A stretch of DNA of 64,000 bases from Streptomyces sp. CMB-StM0423 (GCF_002847285.1 NZ_CP025407.1:1-64000), one strand, 5' to 3'. Counted from the first letter of the stretch, positions 17,372 through 35,967 are shown. The notes: generated from the letters alone by a model not told the origin. Translations and numbers: made by a program.

Positions 17372-20300
17372 TTACCAGGTGACCCAGCCGATCACCGTGG
17401 TATAGGCGTCGCTTCCGATGTCGACCACCTTCTTCCCGGCCTCCTTGACCAGTCCGATGTGCCGGACAGCCCGGCCAATCTTGGAGAGCACGGGCGGTAG
17501 CGCGGCGGCTCCGAGCGCCTTCCAGAATTCGCTGCTTCCCCAGCCGTAGGCGAATCCGCTGATGATGGCGCTGCCGCCCTGCATGGCCCAGGAGAAGAGT
17601 CCGAGGCTCACCGCGAGTGGGGCGGCGATCGGTGCGGCCGGCGGGAACAGGGCGACGAGCCCGGAAATGACGGCGAGACCTCCGGCATACGTGCTCCAGT
17701 GGCCCAGAGCCTCCGCCCAGTCCTTTGGGTCGTATATGTCTTCCGGCCACAGACCGAGCCACTTTGTGTCGCCGTCGTCGTCGTTCTCCTCGTTGTCGGC
17801 GGGATGGATGTGGTACTGCTCCGCCTCCCGTTGCCGCTCCAGCTCTTCTTCCGCCTGCCGTTTGAGTTCGGCTTTCAGCTTCTCCGCGGCGATCTGGTGC
17901 GCCTCGGTGGCGGCCACGGCGGCGGCCCGTGCGTCCTTCCCGGCCTGGATGGCGGAGGCCCTGGCGGCGGTGGCGGAGGACTGCGCCTGCAGCGCGGACG
18001 CCACCGCCTGCCCGGCGGACAGGGCCGCCCGCTTGGCCGAGTAGTTGGCCGTACGGGCCGCACCCCGCGCGGTGGCCGCCGCCGCCTTCGCGGACTGCGC
18101 CGACTGCTTGGCGGCGGCGGCCGAGGCGTCGGCGTCATCCGCGTTCTGCTTCGCCTCGGCGGCCGAGTCCGCGGCGGCCTTCGCCCAGCCCTGTGCCTTC
18201 GACGCCCACTCGGCGGCCTCCTCGGCGGCCTGCCGGGCCTCGGCCGCGGCCTTGGAGGCCACCGCGGCGTCCTCCTGCGCCTGGGCGGCGATCCTGGCCG
18301 CGTGGGCGATGGCGGCCCGCATGGCCGCCACATGGGCCGCGTGGTCCTCGTCGATCCGGGCGATGTTGAACTTGTCCTTCAGCACGAAGGCGCGCCGCAT
18401 CCGGGCCGAGCCCTCCAGCACGATCTGACACGCGGCCTTCATGTACGGGCCGCCGGAGTCGAGGAGAGTGGCCACCTCGACCCGGTCGTCCTCCTTGACC
18501 GCCTCCGCCCACTCGTAGGTCAGGAAGCGGTGCATCGCCTCAGCCGTCCCGGCATCCAGTGCCGCCTGGGCCTTCGCCTGCACGGCCCGCCCCGTGTCGG
18601 CGCCCAGGATCCGCACGATCTGTATGCGGTACTCCTCGGCCGCGGCCTCGATGGCCCCGTGCGTCAGAAACGCGGCCGGCGCGTCCGGGTCGGTGCTCGC
18701 CAGCGCCGAGACAGCCGCCGCCACCACATCGGAGACGGCGGACTTCGCCAGCGTGAGGGTGTTCTCCTGGTCGTCCTGGCGTTGGGCGAGCGGACGGTCC
18801 ACGTCGATCCAGTTGAGGACGTCGTCCTCGCTGCCGGACAGCGCGAACTCGGCCGCCTCCCTGGTCCAGGAGCCGGTCGCGTCCAGGAGCCTGACGGCGG
18901 CCCTGCGGCCCTCGGTGACCGCTGTGGCGGTGTCACCGGACTGGTACGCCGCCTCGGCAGCGGCGATCAGGTCCTTGATCGCCTGGGACGTCTGGCCCGA
19001 CTGGTCGAGGTCCTGCTGAAGCAGGCGGGTGTCCTCCGCCTCCTCCTGCGCGAGCACCCGGGCCTCCTCGACGCCGATCTGGGTGTCCTCGGCCAGCTTG
19101 GCCATGTCGGCATCCCGTGCCGCCTGTTCCACCTCCGCGGCCTCCTTGACCGCGTCGGAGGCGGTGTTGGCCGCCAGCACCGCCGCCGTCGCGTACTCGG
19201 TGGACCGCTTGGCGTACTCGATCGCCTCCCCGGCGTGCTCCGCCGCTTCCTCGGCGGCGGCCGCCGCCTTGTCGGCGTGGTTCGCCGCGCTGTTGGCGGC
19301 GTCGCGTGCGACGCGTGCCGCGGCCGCCGCCCTGTTCGACAGCGCCTGAGAGGTAGTCGCGGCCCGGGTGGCCCTGGCGGCGGCGGCATTGGCCTCGGCG
19401 GCGGCCCGGCGGGCCTCGGCTGCCTGCGCCTGGGCGGCACCGGCGGACGTGGCGGCGGCCGCGGCGGCACCGGCCGCCGCCGCGGCGTTCTGGGCCGCGC
19501 TCGCGGCGGCGGAGCCGGCGGACGATGCCTTGGACGAGGCGATGGCAGCCTGATCGGCGGCCGCAGCAGCGGTGCGGGCGCGGCGCGCGGCGTCACGGGC
19601 ACCCTCGGCGGCGGCACGGGCGGCCGACGCCTGGGAGGCGTCCTTGGATGCGGCGATGGCGGACCGGTAGGCACGCGAGGCGGCCCGACCGGCCGCCGCG
19701 GCGGCGGCAGCGGCTGCCTGTGCCGCCCGGGCGGCACGCTGGGATGCGTTCTGTGCCTGCCGGGACGCGGCGATAGCCGTACGGGCGGCACTCGCGGCTC
19801 CGCGGGCGGCACTCGCGGCGTTGTTCGCGGCCCGCGCCGACCTGCGCACGTCCCCCTGGGCGGCCGCTGCTTCCTCGGCAGCCTCCAGAGCGGCGGCCTT
19901 GGCCTTCTCGGCGGCCTCCTTCGCCTTCTCGGAGGCGGCGACGGCCTGCTCCGTACTGAGCTTGGCCTTCTCGCCTTCGCGCTCCACGATCTCGACCAAC
20001 TGCTCGATCTTCGCGGCCTCTTCGTCCCGGGCGCGGGCGATGTACTGGCCGGAGACGAGGAACCGGTGAATGGCCTCGGGTGATCCGTCGTCCAGGGCTC
20101 GCTGTGCGTACTCCCTCACCCACGGCGTGGCTGTCGCGAGCAGGTAGACGACCTCCACCCGCTCGTCCTCGTTCCTGGCCGTGTACTGGATGTCGTCCAG
20201 GAAGGCGCGCAGGGCGGTCTCGCTACCCGCGTCCAGAGCCTCCGACGCCTTCTGCCGGACCGTGGTGTCGGAGTTGTTCATGATGACGGTGACCGCGACC

Positions 20301-20731
20301 CGCAGATCCTCCATCAGGGAGGGCTGGAAGCCCCCCGCCAGATAGGCGGTGACCGCGTCGTCCCCGCCGGACAGGGCCGTGTCCGCCGAACCTTGCACGG
20401 CCCGGTCGGCGTAGGGGAGAGCGGCGACGATGGCGAAGCGGTTGTCCTCCGCCTGCAGCACGGGCAGTTCGGTGGTGAGGAATACGGAGATCGCAGCCGG
20501 GCTCCCCGTCAGGGCAGCGGCCGCGGCTTCCTGAACCCGGCGGCCGCCGGTCTTGTAGGCCCAGACGGCTTGCCCCCGTTCCGTGTCCGGCAAGCCGGTG
20601 TCCGTACTGCGGGTGCCGACGGCGTGGGCCGGCGTGGCGGACCAGGTGACGATGGAGGGCAGAGCAGGGGCTGCGGCTGCGCCGGCGATCGTGGCGAGGA
20701 CGCGGCGTCTGTTCCATAACGAGTGAGACAT
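17372..20731 (-). CDS. Large exported ALF-repeat protein with two Ala-rich coiled coils
   Basis: A 1119-aa protein. The N-terminus has a twin-arginine-like signal (NRRRVLATIAGAAAAPALP, then ATPAHA). ALF repeats (A-L-x-G...A...F-L) come in two blocks. Block one is at about residues 65-240 (AALTGSPAAISVFL, EALDAGSETALRAFL, RALDDGSPEAIHRFL). Block two follows at about 580-790 (AALDAGTAEAMHRFL and others). Very long Ala/Lys/Glu/Arg-rich helices, probably rod-like coiled coils, follow each block (about 245-560 and 800-960). The C-terminus (about 1010-1119) holds hydrophobic, Gly-rich segments (AVISGLVALFPPAAPIAAPL). ATG 20731 is 9 bases after GGAAGG; ATG 20740 is the alternative. The ALF family has no proven function. 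It is the first gene of the operon. Confidence 0.78.
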   Translation of the reverse strand: MSHSLWNRRRVLATIAGAAAAPALPSIVTWSATPAHAVGTRSTDTGLPDTERGQAVWAYKTGGRRVQEAAAAALTGSPAAISVFLTTELPVLQAEDNRFAIVAALPYADRAVQGSADTALSGGDDAVTAYLAGGFQPSLMEDLRVAVTVIMNNSDTTVRQKASEALDAGSETALRAFLDDIQYTARNEDERVEVVYLLATATPWVREYAQRALDDGSPEAIHRFLVSGQYIARARDEEAAKIEQLVEIVEREGEKAKLSTEQAVAASEKAKEAAEKAKAAALEAAEEAAAAQGDVRRSARAANNAASAARGAASAARTAIAASRQAQNASQRAARAAQAAAAAAAAAGRAASRAYRSAIAASKDASQASAARAAAEGARDAARRARTAAAAADQAAIASSKASSAGSAAASAAQNAAAAAGAAAAAATSAGAAQAQAAEARRAAAEANAAAARATRAATTSQALSNRAAAAARVARDAANSAANHADKAAAAAEEAAEHAGEAIEYAKRSTEYATAAVLAANTASDAVKEAAEVEQAARDADMAKLAEDTQIGVEEARVLAQEEAEDTRLLQQDLDQSGQTSQAIKDLIAAAEAAYQSGDTATAVTEGRRAAVRLLDATGSWTREAAEFALSGSEDDVLNWIDVDRPLAQRQDDQENTLTLAKSAVSDVVAAAVSALASTDPDAPAAFLTHGAIEAAAEEYRIQIVRILGADTGRAVQAKAQAALDAGTAEAMHRFLTYEWAEAVKEDDRVEVATLLDSGGPYMKAACQIVLEGSARMRRAFVLKDKFNIARIDEDHAAHVAAMRAAIAHAARIAAQAQEDAAVASKAAAEARQAAEEAAEWASKAQGWAKAAADSAAEAKQNADDADASAAAAKQSAQSAKAAAATARGAARTANYSAKRAALSAGQAVASALQAQSSATAARASAIQAGKDARAAAVAATEAHQIAAEKLKAELKRQAEEELERQREAEQYHIHPADNEENDDDGDTKWLGLWPEDIYDPKDWAEALGHWSTYAGGLAVISGLVALFPPAAPIAAPLAVSLGLFSWAMQGGSAIISGFAYGWGSSEFWKALGAAALPPVLSKIGRAVRHIGLVKEAGKKVVDIGSDAYTTVIGWVTW

Positions 20732-21155
20732 GGCAGGCATCCTTCCCGTAAGCGATCCAAGGGGAAAAAGGATGCGGTGTCCCAACCACAGGGCGGGCCA
20801 ACGCGGTTGACTGCCGCGCCGCATCCTGTGGGGAGCAAGATGGACTGTACATGCCAAAGACTCGAGGTGGCAGACCGCAGACGCGGAGACCTGTTCGCGT
20901 ATCCGGGTGCCCCCCGCAGTACGACGTGTTCCTACCCGTCTTGACCGGGTTCCTGCTGCGGCGGCCGATGTGTACGTGTACGCCTGGCCAGCAGCGGGGA
21001 ACCCGAGTTGCCGAGGCACTCGGCGAGCAGTGGGGCCCGCACCCGACGTACTTTCCACGCCACCGCCCGGTTGACGCACCGCCACGCCCCAGCCGGGCCT
21101 ACGCCGCGTCTGGGCACCGCATTGCCGCAGCCGGCTTTCCGGCGGGTCCTCGCCC
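20732..21155. other. Stretch without a supported gene
   Basis: The upstream region of the ALF operon. Frames here have poor codon pattern and no ribosome site. The start-proximal part should hold the ALF operon promoter, but no clear -10/-35 pair stands out. The ribosome site GGAAGG for the ALF gene lies at about 20741-20746 on the minus strand. Confidence 0.35.
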
Positions 21156-21280
21156 GTGGCGGGTGGCGTGGTAGATACCGTCAAGGACTGGTTCAGCGAT
21201 GACGAGCCGCCGTCGAGCGATAGCCAGGCCCCTGCGAGCCGGGAGAAGCTGGCGGCGGGCAAGGCCGAGTCGGCGGCGAA
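21156..21280 (+). pseudogene. Fragment of an Rhs/polymorphic-toxin-type N-terminal region
   Basis: GTG 21156 opens GGVVDTVKDWFSDDEPPSSD followed by APASREKLAAGKAESAAKR. From memory, this pattern follows the signal peptide of large Streptomyces Rhs-type secreted proteins. After about 21280 the similarity stops and unrelated sequence follows. No repeat or toxin domain is present. Only a relic, with modest confidence in family identity. Confidence 0.35.
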
Positions 21281-21337
21281 GCGGGGCGTTCTTCCACGAG
21301 ACGAGCAGGAGTCCGGTGCTGGTGATCCCGGCGCCGT

Positions 21338-21850
21338 TCACTGGCAGACGGGCCCGGCCCCGAAGTTCGGATCGAGCCGGGCCATGTCGTGGACGTCGCC
21401 CTCGAAGATGGCGGCCTCGGCGCCGAGCCGGTACACGAGGGTGGTGAGCGTGCGGATGTTCTTGCGGTAGTCCGGCGACTACCCGTTCCGTCGAAGTCGG
21501 GCGGACTCCTCCACCAGCCGTCGGGCCGCCTCGGTCAGCGGCAGCTCACCGGAAGGCCGGCGACGCAGCCGGGCGAGCACGGGTGACCAGTCGCGCCGCA
21601 GCGTCAACAGCGGCTCTTGCCCACGGCCCGTATGCCACGCGGGCGCCTCGTGGTCGTCGTCTACTGGTGGTGCGTCGACCGGGAACGGCCGCGCCGGGCC
21701 ACCCACGCCGATCGGCAGGTCGATCAGCGGCTGTGCAGCCGTGGCGGGTCGGGCCTCGTCGAGGATGCGGTACGGGTGGCAGCCACGACAGCGACCATCG
21801 CGCAGCGGGAGGTTGCCCCGGCCACAGCGCCGGCACTGCCCCCGGGCACG
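21338..21850 (-). pseudogene. Zinc-ribbon / recombinase-like remnant with in-frame amber codon
   Basis: One minus-strand frame reads QCRRCGRGNLPLRDGRCRGC (a four-Cys zinc ribbon), then WSPVLARLRRRPSGELPLTE, then ARLRRNG. A TAG at 21481-21479 interrupts it. It then continues in the same frame as SPDYRKNIRTLTTLVYRLGA to a stop at 21338. No start codon precedes the first Cys. Changing TAG to TGG would give RNGWSPDYRKN, which resembles the N-terminal region of some Streptomyces tyrosine recombinases. A broken gene; the family is uncertain. Confidence 0.45.
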
Positions 21851-21959
21851 CTACGAGCGCCAGTGCCGGCACGGCTTGCAACGGAACCCCCGATGGTCGC
21901 CCAGGGTATGAACGGCACCTCCCGCCTTTTCGGCGAACACGTCGCCGCGTTGCCTCATA

Positions 21960-23231
21960 TCACCGCGTGGTTCCGTTCGCTGCACCGTCCTCCGCTCCCC
22001 GGCGGGACGCCCCGCGCGGGCCGGCCGCCGGGTGGCGGACCAGGCTCAGCAGTACCAGCGCGCACAGGGTCGCCCCCGCGGCGACCGCCGCGAGTACGGC
22101 GGCCACCGCGAGGTGCTCGAACAGCACGCCCGCCGTCCCGTACGCGAGAGGGCTGGCCACGAAGACGGCGGCGCCGAACAGCGGAATGACGTGCGGGCGC
22201 AGGTCAGCCGGCGGTCGCAGCGTCAGCAGCGCGACGGCGGGCGCGGTCACTCCGGGCAGGAACATGCAGCAGGCCCCGATGGTGAGGGCCGCGGTGACGG
22301 CCGGCTGGTCCCACGGCAGCAGCCACAGCATGACGGCGGCGCCCACACCGCCGCATGCCGCGAAGTGCACCGGTGGGATCCGGCCGGCCAGCCTGGCGAC
22401 GACGACGGTGCCCACGGCGGTTCCGCCGCCCCACGCGGCCATCAGCCAGCCGACCACATGCGGATCGGAGTCGTAGCGGGTCTTGGCCATCACCGGCAGT
22501 GCGAGCAGCACGACTGGCATGAGCAGGCCGTACCCGAAGGCGGCGAGCGACATCCGTTTCAGCACCGGGTCCCGGAGCACGAAGGACAGGCCCTCCGCCA
22601 TCTTGCTCGCCGATATCGGCTCCGGCGTCCGCTTGCGGTGCGGCAGCCCGAGCAGCAGCACCGCCGACAGCGCGAACGTGGCGGCGTCGACCCACAGCAC
22701 GTGAAGCGGGCCGAACCCGGCGATCAGGAATCCGGCGGCCGCCGGGCCGACCAGCCGCGCCGTCGAGGTCGCGGTCTCGAACAGGGCGTTGGCCGCGGTG
22801 ACGATCCGCTCGTCCGACCCGAGGGTCTCGACCAGCAGCATCCGCTGCGAGGGCAGGTAGGCCGACGCGATGCAGCCGAGGAGGGCCACGATGACCAGCA
22901 ACGCCCAGAATGGCAGCGCCCCCGCCAGGTACAGCGTGGGCACCGTCGCGATCAGAACCGCGCCGACGGCGTCGCCCACGATGGACACCCGGCGGGCACC
23001 CCACCGGGCCACGAGCAGGCCGGCAGGCATGCTCAGCAAGGGCACCGGCAGGATCTGGACGACGAACACCAGCCCCATCCGCGCCGGCGAGCCGGTGGTC
23101 ATCAGGACGAACCACGGCAACGCCAGTGTCGTCATCTGAGTGCCGATGGAGGAGACGAACTCAGCGACGATGACCCTGCGGAATTGCCCGCTCCGCATAG
23201 GTGAGCGCTTCACCGGCGCGGTCGTGCTCAC
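21960..23231 (-). CDS. MFS exporter of the lipopeptide cluster
   Basis: A 423-aa inner-membrane transporter of the major facilitator superfamily. It has about 12 hydrophobic helices and the loop-2 motif GLLVARWGARR between TM2 and TM3. It resembles the enterobactin/macrolide exporter group and probably exports the cluster product or gives self-resistance. The GTG start at 23231 lies 43 bp after the P450 stop on the same strand, so it is the last gene of the NRPS-P450-MFS unit. The tail after TM12 is hydrophilic (HPAAGPRGASRRG). Confidence 0.85.
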   Translation of the reverse strand: MSTTAPVKRSPMRSGQFRRVIVAEFVSSIGTQMTTLALPWFVLMTTGSPARMGLVFVVQILPVPLLSMPAGLLVARWGARRVSIVGDAVGAVLIATVPTLYLAGALPFWALLVIVALLGCIASAYLPSQRMLLVETLGSDERIVTAANALFETATSTARLVGPAAAGFLIAGFGPLHVLWVDAATFALSAVLLLGLPHRKRTPEPISASKMAEGLSFVLRDPVLKRMSLAAFGYGLLMPVVLLALPVMAKTRYDSDPHVVGWLMAAWGGGTAVGTVVVARLAGRIPPVHFAACGGVGAAVMLWLLPWDQPAVTAALTIGACCMFLPGVTAPAVALLTLRPPADLRPHVIPLFGAAVFVASPLAYGTAGVLFEHLAVAAVLAAVAAGATLCALVLLSLVRHPAAGPRGASRRGAEDGAANGTTR

Positions 23232-23274
23232 CGGGCGGACGGTGCCGGGCCGCCGGTGCCGCCGTGGCTGCCCG

Positions 23275-24468
23275 TCACCACGCCACCGGCAGCCGGTGCA
23301 CGCCGTAGACGGTCATGTTCGAGCGCGTCGGGATCTCGTCCGGCTTTGCGGCCAGCCGCAGGCCCGGGAACCGCCGGAGCAGCGTGGAGTACCCGATGCG
23401 CAGCTCCAGGCGGGCCAACTGCTGCCCGAGGCACTGGTGGATGCCGTGGCTGAAGGTGAGGTGGCCGACCTCGCCCTGGGTGATGTCGAGGCGGTCCGGG
23501 TCCGGGAACTGGTTCGGGTCACGGTTCACGCTGGGCAGATGGATCAGCACCGTGTCCCCCTTGCCCAGGGTCAACCCGTCGAGCTCGACGTCCTCGGTGG
23601 CGGTGCGCTGCACGCCCACATGCACGACGGTGAGGTAGCGCAGCAGCTCCTCGACCGCGCCTTCCATGAGCGACTCGTCCGCGCGCAACACTTCCATCTG
23701 GCGCGGGTTGCTCAGCAGCGCGTACGTGCCGAGCGAGAGCATGTTCGCCGTGGTCTCGTGCCCGGCGACGAGCAGCAGCAGCGTGGCGCCGATCGACTCC
23801 GGCAGGCTGATCTCCTCCCCCGACACCAGTACGCTCAGGACGTCGTCCGCCGGCTCGGCCTTCTTGCGTGCGAGGAGCTCACCGGTCAGCTCGACGAGGT
23901 CTCCCAGCGCCTGCTGCACCTCCTGGGGCTCGACGTCCAGACTCAGCAGCTTCTCCGAGTCGCCCTCGAAGCGGTCCCGGTCGGCGACCGGCACACCCAG
24001 CAGCTCACAGATCACCTGCGAGGACACCGGCACCGCATAGTCCGCGACCAGGTCCGCGGGCGACCCCTTGGCCAGCATCGCGTCGGCGTAGTGCGCGGTG
24101 ATCTCCTCGATGCGCGGCGCAAGCAGGCGCATCCGGCGCAGGGTGAACTGGCCGGCGAGCTGCCGCCGGAAGCGGGTGTGGTCCGGCGGGTCCATGTGCT
24201 CGAACAGGCCTGGGATGTCCGCTTCCAGGTCCGCCGCGCGGTTGGACGGGAACGCCAGGTGCTTGTTCGTCGGGGCCGAGCTGAACCGCTTGTCCGACAG
24301 GATCGACCGGCCCAGCTTGTAGCTGGTGACGAGCCAGCCCTCGTACCCGTCGGGGAAGGTCATACGGGAGACCGGCTCCTGGGCGCGCAGCGCCTCCGGA
24401 GGGTCGAACGGCCGCTCCCGGAGCGTGGGCAGCCCGTTGGAGAGGGGACACGTCGCGTCGTCAGTCAT
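23275..24468 (-). CDS. Cytochrome P450 (bacterial class I)
   Basis: A 397-aa soluble P450. It has an I-helix oxygen motif LLLVAGHETTAN, the ExxR pair in VEELLRYL, and the heme loop LTFSHGIHQCLGQQLAR with the Cys ligand in HQC. The form fits the CYP105/CYP107-type biosynthetic P450s. It probably hydroxylates or otherwise oxidises the lipid or a residue of the peptide, taking electrons from the ferredoxin at 34970-35164. ATG 24468 is preferred (GAAGGT five bases before); ATG 24480 is possible. It starts 67 bp after the NRPS stop. Confidence 0.9.
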   Translation of the reverse strand: MTDDATCPLSNGLPTLRERPFDPPEALRAQEPVSRMTFPDGYEGWLVTSYKLGRSILSDKRFSSAPTNKHLAFPSNRAADLEADIPGLFEHMDPPDHTRFRRQLAGQFTLRRMRLLAPRIEEITAHYADAMLAKGSPADLVADYAVPVSSQVICELLGVPVADRDRFEGDSEKLLSLDVEPQEVQQALGDLVELTGELLARKKAEPADDVLSVLVSGEEISLPESIGATLLLLVAGHETTANMLSLGTYALLSNPRQMEVLRADESLMEGAVEELLRYLTVVHVGVQRTATEDVELDGLTLGKGDTVLIHLPSVNRDPNQFPDPDRLDITQGEVGHLTFSHGIHQCLGQQLARLELRIGYSTLLRRFPGLRLAAKPDEIPTRSNMTVYGVHRLPVAW

Positions 24469-24535
24469 GTCTACCTTCATTCCGCCGTCGGTCTGACGGC
24501 TCCGGTGGATGGATATCGAGCCGGTCTGATGGCAC

Positions 24536-33847
<9,312 letters not shown>

Positions 33848-34049
33848 GCGCGAATCTCCTGATCGTTGGTCTCGACGGCGGAACAGGCGAAATTCCAAGT
33901 GCCGGTGGGAGGGAATCGGGTTGTTGCGGGATTTCCGGGTGCGCGACTGCCCTGCCCCGTAACGGAATTGCAGGGGCGCGATGCATGCTGGCACCAGGTG
34001 AACCGGCCAGTCCACCGTCGTCATACGCCGTGGTCTGCAAGGGGGCGGT

Positions 34050-34078
34050 GTTCAACTGTCCGCTCTGGCCAGTTGAAC
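34050..34078. promoter_or_regulatory. StrR/NovG-type operator upstream of the NRPS
   Basis: Perfect inverted repeat GTTCAACTG-N11-CAGTTGAAC, identical in both half-sites and spacer length to the site at 57427-57455. It matches the known StrR-family consensus GTTCRACTG-N11-CRGTYGAAC. It lies in the 307-bp gap between the thioesterase stop and the NRPS start, 203 bp before the NRPS ATG. The NRPS-P450-MFS unit therefore probably has its own activated promoter. The rest of the gap holds nothing else recognised. Confidence 0.85.
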
Positions 34079-34154
34079 GCGGTTCGGCCACCACCGGCGA
34101 ACAACGGGTTATTCTCTGCTGTTCGGACTCTTCCGGCGCGGGCGGAATACCGGA

Positions 34155-34916
34155 TCAGAGGCACCGGGTTACGGGCGCGGGAATGCCGAAGGTTTCGGCA
34201 ATGACGGCCATGACGCCGGCAGCGGCGGAGTGGAGGAAGAAATGCCCCCCCGGCAGGAGGCGCACGGCGGCGTCCACGTCGGTCTGGCGGTGCCAGCCCT
34301 CCAGGCCGGGTACGGGCACCAGCGGATCGTCGGTGCCGCCGAGCACAGTGAGGGGGACCGGCAACGGCGGCTCGGGGCGGTACCGGTAGGTCTCCAGCGC
34401 CGAGAAGTCGGCCCGGATCGTGGGCAGCATCAACCTCATCAGCTCCTCGTCCTCAAGCAGTTCGCGCGGGGTGCCGCCGAGCGCGCGCAGTTCGTCGACG
34501 ACGTCGGCGTCGGATGCCCGGTGCACCGGGGGCCGGGTCCGGGGGGCGTCGGGCCCGGCGACGGCTGACACGAACAGGTGGGCAGGCAGCGGTCGTCTGC
34601 AGCGGCGCAAGGTCCTGGTCAGTTCGAACGCGAGCAGGCCGCCCATGCTGTGGCCGAACACGGCGAAGGGCCGGTCCAGGTGGGGGGCCAGCGCTTCGGC
34701 CAGCGCACCGCTGAGCTGCGGCAGCCTGGTAAGCGGTGGCTCAAGGATGCGGCTGCCGCGGCCGGGCAGTTCGAGCGGGCAGATCTGGATGTCGTGGGGC
34801 GCCAGTGCGTGCCAGTCGCGGTAGGCAGCAGCGCTGCCGCCGGCGTAGGGCAGGCAGAACAGCCGGAACGCGGCCCCCTGTGCGGGCTCGCTGCGGCCGA
34901 ACCACGGGTTGGGCAC
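34155..34916 (-). CDS. Type II thioesterase (alpha/beta hydrolase)
   Basis: A 253-aa editing thioesterase that would clear wrong or stalled acyl groups from carrier proteins. The nucleophile elbow is GHSMGG (near residue 95), the acid lies in LGGTDDPLVP and the His in LPGGHFFL. The N-terminus FRLFCLPYAGGSAAAYRDW is typical of the family. GTG 34916 is chosen for GGAGG seven bases upstream. It is the last gene of the long FAAL-PKS operon, 53 bp after the ferredoxin. No integrated TE exists in any synthetase here, so it might also help release the product. Confidence 0.88.
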   Translation of the reverse strand: MPNPWFGRSEPAQGAAFRLFCLPYAGGSAAAYRDWHALAPHDIQICPLELPGRGSRILEPPLTRLPQLSGALAEALAPHLDRPFAVFGHSMGGLLAFELTRTLRRCRRPLPAHLFVSAVAGPDAPRTRPPVHRASDADVVDELRALGGTPRELLEDEELMRLMLPTIRADFSALETYRYRPEPPLPVPLTVLGGTDDPLVPVPGLEGWHRQTDVDAAVRLLPGGHFFLHSAAAGVMAVIAETFGIPAPVTRCL

Positions 34917-34969
34917 CTTTCCGTCCTCCTTCGTCTCGCGCCCGCCGGAACATCCGGACGGACCGCCGG

Positions 34970-35164
34970 TCAGTCCGCCAGGCTCAGAGCGCCCGACGGA
35001 CAGCGACGCACCGCGTCCTCGGCGTCTTTGAGCTGTGCGTCCGTCGGTACGGAGCGCAGCAGTACGACTGTTCCGTCCTTGTCCGACTGGTCGAACAGCT
35101 CGGGTGTGGTCAGGACGCACATGCCCGAGCCGACACAGGTGTCGGTGTCGGCCTCGATGCGCAT
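34970..35164 (-). CDS. 3Fe-4S-type ferredoxin
   Basis: A 64-aa small electron carrier of the kind used with Streptomyces P450s. Cluster ligands are seen in DTCVGSGMCVL and, near the end, RRCPSGAL. The middle Cys of a 4Fe-4S set is lacking, which fits a 3Fe-4S cluster. ATG 35164 lies 9 bases after AGGAGG. The only P450 in the window is 10.5 kb away at 23275, in the other unit under the same operator type. Confidence 0.85.
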   Translation of the reverse strand: MRIEADTDTCVGSGMCVLTTPELFDQSDKDGTVVLLRSVPTDAQLKDAEDAVRRCPSGALSLAD

Positions 35165-35217
35165 GGTCGGCATCCTCCTGTTCACGAGGGGCGGGAGTCG
35201 GCGGCGGGGGCGGCGGG

Positions 35218-35967
35218 TCAGGTGGCCATGCCGCCGTCGATGGTGAAGGTGGCGCCCGTGAGGTAGCCGGCCCGGTTCGAGACGAGGAACGACACGAGAT
35301 CGGCAACCTCCTCGGGACGGCCGAGCCGGCCGAGCGCGATGCGCTGCTCGAACCGCTCGCGGATGCCCGGTTCCAGAGCGAGCACGGGGTCGGTGGCGAT
35401 GAAGCCGGGTGCGACCGTGTTGGCCCGGATGCCGTACCGGCCGACCTCCCGGGCCAGGGACTTGGTGAAGCCGACTATCCCGGCTTTGGACGCGGCGTAG
35501 TTGGTCTGTCCCGCGTTGCCGTGCAGGCCGGCGACAGAGGACAGGGTGACGATCGCGCCGCGGCGGCTTTCGATCATGGCCCCGACGACGGCTCTGCAGA
35601 CATGGAAGACGCCGTCGAGGTTGATGCGCAGCACATCGCGCCAGTCCTCGTCCTCCATCAGCTTCAGAGGCTGGTCGCGCAGTACGGCCGCGGAGGTGAC
35701 GGCGGCGTGCACGGGCCCGAGGGTGTCCTCGACGGAGTCGACGAACGTCTCGACGGCGTCGGGGTCGGCGACGTCGGTGCGCCGGACCAGGGCACGGCGG
35801 CCGGTGGCGGTGATCTCCTTTTCCACTTCGCGGGCGGCCGAGTCGTCGGACGCGTAGCACACGGCGAGGTCGTAGCCGTCCCGGGCGAGCCGCAGGGCGA
35901 CGGCCCGCCCGATGCCGCGCGAGCCGCCCGCCACCAGGGCGACGGGAGTCGGGGAATGGCCGCTCAT
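35218..35967 (-). CDS. FabG-like 3-oxoacyl-ACP reductase (SDR)
   Basis: A 249-aa short-chain dehydrogenase. Motifs are the NADP(H) loop AGGSRGIGRA (residues about 13-22), the TSAAVL segment, and the catalytic Ser-Tyr-Lys in TLSSVAG and YAASKAG. The C-terminus TGATFTIDGGMAT is FabG-like. The KS-AT-ACP protein at 45117 has no ketoreductase, so this enzyme is a good candidate to reduce its 3-keto group in trans. That would create the 3-hydroxyl needed for a lactone. It starts 61 bp after the PKS stop in the same operon. Confidence 0.87.
   Translation of the reverse strand: MSGHSPTPVALVAGGSRGIGRAVALRLARDGYDLAVCYASDDSAAREVEKEITATGRRALVRRTDVADPDAVETFVDSVEDTLGPVHAAVTSAAVLRDQPLKLMEDEDWRDVLRINLDGVFHVCRAVVGAMIESRRGAIVTLSSVAGLHGNAGQTNYAASKAGIVGFTKSLAREVGRYGIRANTVAPGFIATDPVLALEPGIRERFEQRIALGRLGRPEEVADLVSFLVSNRAGYLTGATFTIDGGMAT

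Noticed and set aside
17699..20083. 794-aa Gly/Arg-rich plus-strand reading frame
   Set aside because: An antisense shadow of the Ala-rich coiled coils; it imitates a repeat protein only because of the codon repeat pattern.
17746..20200. Possible CRISPR or tandem DNA repeat in the Ala-rich region
   Set aside because: The periodicity comes from Ala/Lys/Glu heptad-like coding repeats; there are no equal repeats with unique spacers.
33848..34024. N-terminal extension of the large NRPS to 34024
   Set aside because: The added 59 residues match nothing, lack a ribosome site and would run into the intergenic region; ATG 33847 has GGAGA in place.
34917..35306. Long N-terminal extension of the thioesterase
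   Set aside because: It would cover the ferredoxin gene in another frame; GTG 34916 has a strong ribosome site and gives the normal family length.
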